Source: HGM11788 sp964654945 (GTDB taxonomy: Bacteria; Bacillota; Clostridia; Lachnospirales; CAG-274). From it: 20,107 nt of DNA. Shown here in pieces: positions 1 through 6,282 of the stretch (positions are counted from its first letter, which is position 1; the number at the start of each line of letters is the position of its first letter). The notes beneath the pieces were generated by a model that saw only the letters and a list, made by a program, of their open reading frames with translations, ran no database searches and was not told the origin of the DNA. The DNA lies in the NCBI GenBank assembly GCA_964654945.1, contig CAZZLN010000034.1, positions 1-20,107 of the forward strand. The letters run 5' to 3'. The position numbers were made by a program, and so were the translations under genes.

Positions 1-4
1 CGCA

Positions 5-26
5 CAATAATGCCAAGGCATTATTG
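5..26. repeat. 10-bp perfect palindrome, 2-nt centre
   Basis: CAATAATGCC and GGCATTATTG pair over 10 bp around a central AA. The palindrome is flanked by two direct copies of CGCAC at 1-5 and 32-36. A 2-nt loop is very tight for RNA, so it may be a protein-binding palindrome or a longer stem with an opened tip. The left window edge cuts the context. Confidence 0.6.
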
Positions 27-28
27 AA

Positions 29-69
29 TTACGCACTTTATATACAAGCCTTGTATACATCGTGCGTAA
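29..69. repeat. Nested inverted repeat (8 bp + 7 bp stem)
   Basis: TTACGCAC (29-36) pairs perfectly with GTGCGTAA (62-69). Inside, TATACAA (41-47) pairs with TTGTATA (51-57) around GCC, leaving a 4x4 internal loop. A third small palindrome, TTGTTA-AA-TAACAA, lies at 76-89. Read on the minus strand, all three would sit in the leader of a transcript starting near 149 and running off the left edge. No known RNA family was recognised. Confidence 0.55.
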
Positions 70-155
70 ATTAACTTGTTAAATAACAAATTCATTATAA
101 CAATTATCATTTAAAATATTTCTTTTATGTTTTTCACAAAAATCATCTCAGCTAT

Positions 156-184
156 ATTTTAACATATTTTTTACAATTTGTCAG
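156..184 (-). promoter_or_regulatory. Putative sigma-A promoter, leftward
   Basis: The minus strand reads CTGACA (179-184), a 17-nt spacer, then TAAAAT (156-161). It would transcribe the palindrome cluster at 1-90 and a gene beyond the left edge. The hexamers are near consensus but the region is very AT-rich, so a chance match is possible. Confidence 0.4.
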
Positions 185-216
185 ATTTTTGCTTTTTGTA
201 ACATAGATAAAATAAT

Positions 217-1140
217 CTATGAATTAGCTGTAGAATTACTTTCTTCATTTTCGATATTTTCTTCAATATCATCAGAATATTCTGTTTCAGAAATGCTTTT
301 TTCTTCAACTAACTCATCATCAGCTTCTTCATCAGCAGCTTCTTCAGCAATAGGTGCAGCTTCAACAGTTTTGTCAAATAGAGCAAAAGGATTAACATAT
401 CTTTCCTTTCCCTCTGTTTTTGAGCCATAATTTATTGCTTCAACAGGGCATCTGTTAATACACGCAAGACACTTAACACAGCTGTTATTTACCCATACAG
501 GCTTGCCGTCTTCAATTTTTATGGCATTTGTATTACAAATATCAGCACAAAGTCCGCAGCCCACACAGTCATCATTTACTTTAAATTTTGATGTTTTATT
601 CATAAATTTTGTAAATAAAATATTTGCAAGCTTATATAAAAAGAATAAAGGTCCTTTATGAAGAATAACACTATTTTTAAATCTTGTAATATTATTTATA
701 ATATTAGCCATTTTAATGTTTGCCTTTTTAAACATTTTGTTCTGTTCTTCTTTATCGGGAACATTTAAAAGCACAATATAATTATCAGGAAGCACTATAC
801 TTCTTGTATAATTAAGACTTATATTTTTATCTTTAAGAATTTTTGATAAATCATAAAGGCTTCTTCCCTCAGAAGCACCGCAATTATTAATTGCAAATAC
901 ATATGCGTTATCAGGAATATTATCAAGCTCCATCTTAGTTACAAATTCTTTAACAACATAAGGAATAGACCAAGCATATGTAGGAAAAACAAAGCCAATA
1001 TATTTTTCATTACTGCATTCATATGTAAAGTCGGAATTATTGACTGCCTTTGCAATATCAATAAGTTCTTCATCAAAACAGACAGAAATTTTGTCTGCAA
1101 TATATTTGGAATTTCCTGTGCCTGTAAAATAAAATATCAT
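217..1140 (-). CDS. EFR1-family flavodoxin/ferredoxin protein with acidic tail
   Basis: This 307-residue cytoplasmic electron-transfer protein starts with a flavodoxin-like domain (about 1-160) carrying the FMN phosphate loop TGTGNSK at residues 6-12. A ferredoxin domain follows with two 4Fe-4S cysteine sets, at C192/195/198/202 and C221/224/227/231, the second ending in the usual CP. This order is typical of EFR1-type proteins; partners and substrate are unknown. The last 48 residues (260-307) are unusual: about 20 are Asp or Glu and only one is Lys, so the tail should be disordered and strongly acidic. The start is supported by GAGGG seven bases upstream. The gene is single, with its own promoter and a 127-nt leader. 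A weak hairpin overlaps the stop codon. Confidence 0.85.
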   Translation of the reverse strand: MIFYFTGTGNSKYIADKISVCFDEELIDIAKAVNNSDFTYECSNEKYIGFVFPTYAWSIPYVVKEFVTKMELDNIPDNAYVFAINNCGASEGRSLYDLSKILKDKNISLNYTRSIVLPDNYIVLLNVPDKEEQNKMFKKANIKMANIINNITRFKNSVILHKGPLFFLYKLANILFTKFMNKTSKFKVNDDCVGCGLCADICNTNAIKIEDGKPVWVNNSCVKCLACINRCPVEAINYGSKTEGKERYVNPFALFDKTVEAAPIAEEAADEEADDELVEEKSISETEYSDDIEENIENEESNSTANS

Positions 1141-1204
1141 AATTTACCCTCTTTTGCTTATTATATGTTATTAATGAAAAGTATCCTTTTTATTGATTTT
1201 CACC

Positions 1205-1262
1205 GAGAATATAGCTATATCTGCTGACGCTTTGTTAATTTCAAAAGGAAGCTTTTATTCTC
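1205..1262 (-). promoter_or_regulatory. Hairpin at start of EFR1 gene leader
   Basis: GAGAATA on the transcript pairs with TATTCTC over 7 bp and encloses about 44 nt. The enclosed part contains the self-complementary ATATAGCTATAT. It begins only a few bases after the predicted transcription start and lies 65-120 nt before the start codon. No riboswitch class was recognised; c-di-GMP and FMN consensus cores are absent. Confidence 0.35.
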
Positions 1263-1273
1263 TATATTTATTA

Positions 1274-1302
1274 ATTATATCAGAAAAAACAACATTCTTC
1301 AA
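1274..1302 (-). promoter_or_regulatory. Sigma-A promoter of EFR1 gene
   Basis: The minus strand reads TTGAAG (1297-1302), a 17-nt spacer and a perfect TATAAT (1274-1279). The start point would be near 1267, giving a leader of about 127 nt before the ATG at 1140. Confidence 0.65.
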
Positions 1303-1321
1303 CATAAAAGTTAATATTCAC

Positions 1322-1349
1322 AAAAAAAGTTGCAATAAAAATTGCAACT
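1322..1349 (-). terminator. Intrinsic terminator after ANTAR gene
   Basis: AGTTGCAA pairs with TTGCAACT over 8 bp with a 6-nt loop, followed by a run of six T on the minus strand. It starts three bases after the ANTAR stop codon. Confidence 0.85.
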
Positions 1350-1351
1350 AA

Positions 1352-1879
1352 CTAAATTTCTAATATAATCCTTGCTATATCAACCAACTTTCTGCCGGTA
1401 TCCATACTTTTTTTCTGCATATATCTATGAGCCTGTTCTTCTGTCATGGAATATGTATCAATAAGAGTGTGCTTTGCTCTTAAAATCAGTTTTTCATCTT
1501 CACTGCTTTTACTGCTCCCGGGATTATATGCAGAGTCGATAGTTGAAAACATCTCAACTGCACATATTAAATCAATTTTGTGCAGTGGCACTGCAAGTTT
1601 AAAAACATTATCTCCGTCACAGGTGACAAGCTGTTCCTTGCTGCCTATTAATATAACAGTAAAGCCATCCGGTATATCGTGAATTATATTATTAATATGT
1701 ACACCGTCAAATGTACAGCCCATAATAATAATTCCATCTCTGTAGTAGTGAAAAAAGCTGTTTATGTCAGAAATATTCTTAGCAGCCGAAGTTATCTTAT
1801 AGCCTTCATATATAAGCATTTTTGCTATACTTGCTGCAAGCTTTTTACCTGAAAATGCCAGAAAAATATTATCTCTCAT
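1352..1879 (-). CDS. ANTAR-domain RNA-binding regulator (nitrogen antiterminator-like)
   Basis: This 175-residue protein has a receiver-like N-terminus (about 1-112) and a C-terminal ANTAR domain (about 128-175). The ANTAR helices are recognisable from LILRAKHTLIDTYSMTEEQA and the following RYMQKKSMDTGRKLVDIA. ANTAR proteins bind tandem RNA hairpins and prevent termination. The usual phosphoacceptor Asp of a receiver appears to be missing: the strand reads IIMGCTFDG, with Cys in its place, so this looks like a pseudo-receiver. The start follows AGGTGAG. It lies directly downstream of glnA on the same strand, separated by an intrinsic terminator, a known arrangement in Clostridia, where such proteins act in nitrogen control. 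The likely target is the glnA leader (3387-3432). The activating signal is not visible. Confidence 0.85.
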   Translation of the reverse strand: MRDNIFLAFSGKKLAASIAKMLIYEGYKITSAAKNISDINSFFHYYRDGIIIMGCTFDGVHINNIIHDIPDGFTVILIGSKEQLVTCDGDNVFKLAVPLHKIDLICAVEMFSTIDSAYNPGSSKSSEDEKLILRAKHTLIDTYSMTEEQAHRYMQKKSMDTGRKLVDIARIILEI

Positions 1880-1950
1880 ATTCTCACCTACTTAAAGTTT
1901 GACTATAATATAAATATACAAATAATCAATTTTTAGCACATATTTTTAAT

Positions 1951-1981
1951 AAAAAAAGCCCTGCCATATTTGGCAGGACTT
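1951..1981 (-). terminator. Intrinsic terminator between glnA and ANTAR gene
   Basis: AGTCCTGCC pairs with GGCAGGGCT over 9 bp (one G-U) around a 6-nt loop, followed by seven T on the minus strand. A 6-bp hairpin (ATTGAA/TTCAAT) lies just upstream at about 1991-2007. The ANTAR gene has no clear promoter of its own, so it may depend on read-through here. Confidence 0.85.
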
Positions 1982-2012
1982 AAATTCATCATTGAATCCT
2001 TTTCAATACGGA

Positions 2013-3344
2013 TTAATATACACCCATATATGTATCGATTTCCCACTTGCTGACAAACATTCTGAATGCATCCCATTCTTTTCTCTTTGAAGTTACAAAT
2101 GCGTTATATGCGTGAGCACCAAGAACTTTTTTAACAAGTCCGTCAGCTTCCATAGCCTTAATAGCCTGATTTAAGCTGCCAGGTAAGCTCTTAACACCAA
2201 GTGCATCTCTTTCTTCCTGAGTTGACTTAAATAAGTTAATATCTACACTGTCAGGTACAGGTAAATTGTTCTTAATGCCATCAAGACCTGCTGCAAGACA
2301 AACAGCTAAACAAAGGTATGGGTTAGTTGATGGATCGGGACTTCTTAATTCTACTCTTGTACCGGCACCTCTTGAAGCAGGAATTCTGATAATATCAGTT
2401 CTGTTAGATGCTGACCAAGCTATATAACAAGGAGCTTCATAACCCGGTACTAATCTCTTGTAAGAATTTACAAGGGGGTTAGTAATAGCAGTAATACCGG
2501 CAACGTGCTTTAACACACCTGCAATAAAGCTATAAGCTGTACCGGAAAGCTGTAAGTCATCAGATGGATCAAAGAAAGCGTTTTTGCCATCTTTAAATAA
2601 AGACATATTAGTGTGCATACCTGAACCGTTAATACCAAAAATCGGCTTTGGAATAAATGTAGCGTGCAAGCCATATTTCTTAGCAATAGTCTTAACTGCA
2701 AGTCTAAAGTTAACTACATTGTCGGCAGTCTTTAAAGCATCAGCATACTTAAAGTCAATTTCGTGCTGACCTTCAGCAACTTCATGATGAGAAGCTTCAA
2801 TTTCAAATCCCATTTTTTCAAGAGTTAAACAAATATCTCTTCTTGCATCAGTACCTAAATCAACAGGGTCTAAGTCAAAATAGCCTGCTGAATCATTAGT
2901 ATCCAATAAAGGTCTGCCATCTTCATCAGTCTTGAATAAAAAGAACTCACATTCATTACCAACATTAAATGTATAACCCATTGCTTCAGCTTCTGCCATA
3001 GTTCTTTTTAATATGGAACGAGGGTCACCTTCAAAAGGCTCGCCATCAGGAGTATATACATCACAAATAAATTTTGCAACCTTGCCCTTCTGCGGTCTCC
3101 AAGGATAAATAACGAATGTATCAAGATCAGGTCTTAAATACATATCTGATTCTTCAATTCTTGCAAAGCCTTCAATAGAAGAACCGTCAAACATCATTCC
3201 GTCTTCAAGCACCTTAGGTAACTGAGAAATTGTAATAGCTACATTTTTAGGAATACCTAATACGTCAATAAACTGAAGACGAATAAATTCTACGTCCTGT
3301 TCCTTACAAATTTCTAAAATCTGTTGCTTAGTATAATTTGCCAT
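2013..3344 (-). CDS. glnA: Glutamine synthetase, type I (GSI-alpha)
   Basis: This enzyme makes glutamine from glutamate, ammonia and ATP in the cytoplasm as a dodecamer. The 443 residues match the usual length of the Bacillota GSI-alpha form. Visible signatures are MFDGSSIEGF near residue 50, NECEFFLF, the ATP-site segment GSGMHTNMSLF, NSYKRLVPGYEAP, and the active-site stretch RVELRSPDPSTNPYL. The adenylylation Tyr of GSI-beta enzymes is absent: the region reads NLFKSTQEE. Control is therefore more likely at transcription or by feedback. The start is fixed by AAGGAGA eight bases upstream. The leader carries a promoter, a terminator and an ANTAR-like hairpin, and an ANTAR gene follows. The upstream neighbour purA is co-oriented with no strong terminator between. 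Confidence 0.97.
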   Translation of the reverse strand: MANYTKQQILEICKEQDVEFIRLQFIDVLGIPKNVAITISQLPKVLEDGMMFDGSSIEGFARIEESDMYLRPDLDTFVIYPWRPQKGKVAKFICDVYTPDGEPFEGDPRSILKRTMAEAEAMGYTFNVGNECEFFLFKTDEDGRPLLDTNDSAGYFDLDPVDLGTDARRDICLTLEKMGFEIEASHHEVAEGQHEIDFKYADALKTADNVVNFRLAVKTIAKKYGLHATFIPKPIFGINGSGMHTNMSLFKDGKNAFFDPSDDLQLSGTAYSFIAGVLKHVAGITAITNPLVNSYKRLVPGYEAPCYIAWSASNRTDIIRIPASRGAGTRVELRSPDPSTNPYLCLAVCLAAGLDGIKNNLPVPDSVDINLFKSTQEERDALGVKSLPGSLNQAIKAMEADGLVKKVLGAHAYNAFVTSKRKEWDAFRMFVSKWEIDTYMGVY

Positions 3345-3386
3345 TTCTGAAATCTCCTTCCGAAATTATATATTTTTTATAAAAGC

Positions 3387-3428
3387 AAAAAAGACGCCAA
3401 GTGTATAATTTTACACCTGAACGTCTTT
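3387..3428 (-). terminator. Intrinsic terminator in glnA leader (attenuator)
   Basis: On the minus strand AAAGACG (3422-3428) pairs with CGTCTTT, and an inner stem AGGTGTA/TACACTT (one G-U) closes a 6-nt AAATTA loop. The 3' arm runs into six T, a break GC, then four T. It lies about 10-50 nt after the predicted start point and about 43 nt before the glnA ATG, so unless it is bypassed it should stop glnA transcription. It would also stop read-through from purA. Confidence 0.8.
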
Positions 3429-3432
3429 GTTC
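3419..3432 (-). promoter_or_regulatory. ANTAR-type hexaloop hairpin, candidate antiterminator
   Basis: The transcript reads GAAC-AAAGAC-GUUC: a 4-bp stem with a 6-nt loop having A at position 1 and G at position 4, the known ANTAR RNA signature. Its loop and 3' arm use the same bases as the 5' arm of the leader terminator, so the two cannot form together. The next hairpin has a 6-nt loop, AAAUUA, with A1 but no G4, so the tandem motif is only partly canonical. Confidence 0.5.
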
Positions 3433-3442
3433 TATGTGCATA

Positions 3443-3471
3443 ATTATATATCTATATTTTTAAAATGTCAA
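3443..3471 (-). promoter_or_regulatory. Consensus sigma-A promoter of glnA
   Basis: The minus strand reads TTGACA (3466-3471), exactly 17 nt, then TATAAT (3443-3448): a perfect consensus promoter. The start point would be near 3436, about 90 nt before the glnA ATG and only about 10 nt before the leader terminator stem. A promoter this strong followed at once by a terminator fits control by attenuation. Confidence 0.9.
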
Positions 3472-3546
3472 GCTAAATTTTCAATTTTTTACATTTTATA
3501 AAAATTACACAAAATAATCACAAATATAATCAAATTTTGTTATATT

Positions 3547-4818
3547 TTAACGATATAATATTTCTTCTCTCTTAGGTCCGTTGCTTACCATAGAAATTTT
3601 AACGCCAATTTCTTTTTCAATAAATTCAACATAAGCCTTAGCCTCCTGAGGTAATTCATCATAATTTTTAATACCTCTTATATCGGACTTCCAGCCTTTT
3701 AATGTTGAATAAACAGGCTTAGCCTTATAAAGCTTTTCGGTAGTTAAAAAATCAGTATAAATCTTGCCCTCATATTCATAACCAGTGCAAATATAAAGAG
3801 TATCCATATAGCTTAAAACATCAAGACAGGTCATACAAACCTCTGTTGCACCCTGAATTTCACAGCCATATCTGGTAGCGACTGCATCAAAATATCCAAC
3901 ACGTCTTGGTCTGCCTGTAGTAGCGCCAAATTCGCCCTTGTCACCGCCTCGTTTTCTAAGCTCATCAGCTTCATCACCAAACAGCTCGGAAACAAAAGGA
4001 CCTGCTCCAACCGCTGAAGAATACGCCTTTGTAATAACAGTAATATTGTTAATTGCATAAGGCGGAATACCTGCACCTACTGCTGCATAGCCTGCAAGGG
4101 TAGATGAGCTTGTAACATAAGGATATATTCCATGGTCAGTATCCTTTAATGAGCCAAGCTGACCCTCCAGAAGTATGTTCTTTCCTGCTTTAACAGCATT
4201 TCTTAAAAACTTTGAAGTGTCGGCAACATAAGGCTTAATAAATTCAGCATATTCACATAAAGTATTAAATACATCCTTGTAATCGACAGCTTCCTTGCCA
4301 TAAAGATGCTTAAACTGAATATTTACTTTTTCATACATTGTTTCAAGCTTTTCAAGAAGAAAATCCTTGTCATAAAGCTCCCAAACCTGAATACCGACTT
4401 TTGAATATTTATCGGCAAAGAAGGGAGCAATTCCGCTTTTTGTTGAGCCAAACTGCTTAGCTCCAAGTCTTTCTTCTTCATAAATATCCATCATAACATG
4501 ATGAGGCATAAGCACCTGTGCTCTTTCGCTAATAAGCAGATTAAATTTAATGCCTGCATCTATAAGAGTCTGCATTTCTTCTTTTAATGAAGCAACATTA
4601 AGTGCAACACCATTTGCAATTACATTTGTTATATGTTCATGGAATACACCGCTTGGAAGCTGATGAAGTGCAAATCTGCCTTTATCATTAATTATAGTGT
4701 GACCTGCATTTGCACCACCCTGAAATCTAACTACAATATCAGACTGATCGGCACACATATCGGTAATTTTACCTTTACCTTCATCTCCCCAATTTGCTCC
4801 TACAATTGCTCTTATCAT
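3547..4818 (-). CDS. purA: Adenylosuccinate synthetase
   Basis: PurA joins IMP and aspartate with GTP to make adenylosuccinate, the first step of the AMP branch. At 423 residues it has the normal length. The N-terminal P-loop reads GANWGDEGKGKITD (residues 7-20), followed by GGANAGHTI with the catalytic His. The central GATTGRPRRVGYFD and the start MIRAIVGANWGDEGKG are typical. AAGGAGG lies seven bases before the ATG. It is the last gene of the purCFBA run, 12 bases after purB, so it is almost certainly co-transcribed. No strong terminator follows; the first good hairpin downstream is the glnA leader terminator. Confidence 0.97.
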   Translation of the reverse strand: MIRAIVGANWGDEGKGKITDMCADQSDIVVRFQGGANAGHTIINDKGRFALHQLPSGVFHEHITNVIANGVALNVASLKEEMQTLIDAGIKFNLLISERAQVLMPHHVMMDIYEEERLGAKQFGSTKSGIAPFFADKYSKVGIQVWELYDKDFLLEKLETMYEKVNIQFKHLYGKEAVDYKDVFNTLCEYAEFIKPYVADTSKFLRNAVKAGKNILLEGQLGSLKDTDHGIYPYVTSSSTLAGYAAVGAGIPPYAINNITVITKAYSSAVGAGPFVSELFGDEADELRKRGGDKGEFGATTGRPRRVGYFDAVATRYGCEIQGATEVCMTCLDVLSYMDTLYICTGYEYEGKIYTDFLTTEKLYKAKPVYSTLKGWKSDIRGIKNYDELPQEAKAYVEFIEKEIGVKISMVSNGPKREEILYR

Positions 4819-4830
4819 TTAAAAACCTCC

Positions 4831-6264
4831 TTAGACATTTAACTGTGCATCTGCAATTAAAATATCCTGATTTTTTTCAAGTACAGGCTTAACCTGCCCT
4901 GTAATATATTCTTCAACCTGCTGAGGAGCTCTGCCCACAAAGTTCTTTGGCTCAAGAATTTTCTGCAAGTCCTCAAGGCTCATACCAAACATAGGCTCCT
5001 TTGCAATTCTTTCAATAAGGTCGTTCTTTCCGCCCTCCTGCTTAACAACAGCACCTGCCTCCATAGAAAGCTCTCTTATTCTTTCGTGAAGCTCCTGTCT
5101 GTCACCGCCTCGCTTAACTGCATCCATCATAATATTTTCTGTAGCCATAAAAGGAAGTTCTTCCATAAGGCGTCTTTCTATTACCTTTGGATAAACCACA
5201 AGACCGCCTGAAACATTAATATAAATATTTAATATAGCATCACAAGCAAGAAATGCCTCAGGGATAGCAATTCTCTTATTTGCACTGTCATCAAGAGTTC
5301 TTTCAAACCACTGTGTAGCAGCAGTAATTGCAGGATTGAGAGCATCAACCATAATATATCTGGCAAGAGATGCCATTCTTTCGCTTCTCATTGGGTTTCT
5401 CTTATATGCCATAGCTGATGAACCAATCTGATTTTTTTCAAAGGGTTCTTCCATTTCTTTCAAATGCTGAAGAAGCCTCATATCATTAGAAAACTTAGTG
5501 CAGCTTTGAGCAATACCGCTTAATACATTTATAAATATTGAATCAAGCTTTCTTGTGTAAGTCTGACCGCTTACTGCAAATACACCACTGTATCCAAGTT
5601 TTTCCGCAATCATATTATCGAGAGCCTTAACTTTTTCAGTATCCCCTTCAAAAAGCTCCATAAATGAAGCCTGAGTGCCTGTTGTGCCCTTTGAACCAAG
5701 TAATTTAACATTAGAAAGAACAAAATCTATCTGCTCTAAATCCATCATTAAATCCTGAATCCAAAGGCAGGCTCTTTTGCCAACCGTAGTTGTCTGTGCT
5801 GCCTGAAAATGAGTAAAGCCCAAAGTTGGCATATCTTTATATTTCATAGCAAAATCAGACAACTTTTTAATAACTGAAATGACCTTAGCTCTGATTATTT
5901 TCATAGCTTCAGTCATAATAATAACATCTGTATTATCACCAACATAACAGCTTGTAGCTCCTAAATGAATAATGCCTTTAGCCTTTGGACACTGTGTGCC
6001 GTAGGCATAAACATGAGCCATAACGTCATGACGAACAAGTTTTTCCCTTTCTGCTGCCACATCATAGTTAATATCATCTTTATGAGCCTTTAATTCTTCA
6101 ATCTGCTCATCTGTAATATCAAGTCCAAGCTCCTTTTCACATTCAGCAAGTGTAATCCATAATTTTCTCCAAGTCTTAAACTTCATATCGGGAGAAAACA
6201 CAGCTTTCATTTCTGCACTTGCATATCTTGAATTAAGGGGACTTTCGTAAATACCTTTACTCAT
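4831..6264 (-). CDS. purB: Adenylosuccinate lyase
   Basis: PurB cleaves fumarate from SAICAR and from adenylosuccinate, so it serves both the main path to IMP and the AMP branch run by the next gene, purA. At 477 residues it is longer than the roughly 430-residue Bacillus type. The fumarase-superfamily signature reads GSSAMAYKRNPMRSERM, close to the form in the human-like subfamily. LGATSCYVGDNTD and the FTHFQAAQTTTVGKR segment carry further active-site residues. GAGGAG precedes the ATG. Purb and purF are 18 bases apart. Confidence 0.97.
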   Translation of the reverse strand: MSKGIYESPLNSRYASAEMKAVFSPDMKFKTWRKLWITLAECEKELGLDITDEQIEELKAHKDDINYDVAAEREKLVRHDVMAHVYAYGTQCPKAKGIIHLGATSCYVGDNTDVIIMTEAMKIIRAKVISVIKKLSDFAMKYKDMPTLGFTHFQAAQTTTVGKRACLWIQDLMMDLEQIDFVLSNVKLLGSKGTTGTQASFMELFEGDTEKVKALDNMIAEKLGYSGVFAVSGQTYTRKLDSIFINVLSGIAQSCTKFSNDMRLLQHLKEMEEPFEKNQIGSSAMAYKRNPMRSERMASLARYIMVDALNPAITAATQWFERTLDDSANKRIAIPEAFLACDAILNIYINVSGGLVVYPKVIERRLMEELPFMATENIMMDAVKRGGDRQELHERIRELSMEAGAVVKQEGGKNDLIERIAKEPMFGMSLEDLQKILEPKNFVGRAPQQVEEYITGQVKPVLEKNQDILIADAQLNV

Positions 6265-6282
6265 ATAATTATACTCCTCATA

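Noticed and set aside
200..222. Terminator overlapping the EFR1 stop codon
   Set aside because: CATAGAT/ATCTATG forms a 7-bp hairpin, but no T-run follows on the minus strand and the stem overlaps the stop codon.
1446..1682. 78-codon rightward open frame
   Set aside because: It lies fully inside the ANTAR gene on the other strand, with no ribosome site; the same applies to the other rightward frames inside glnA, purA, purF, purC, cwlD and the glycosyltransferase genes.
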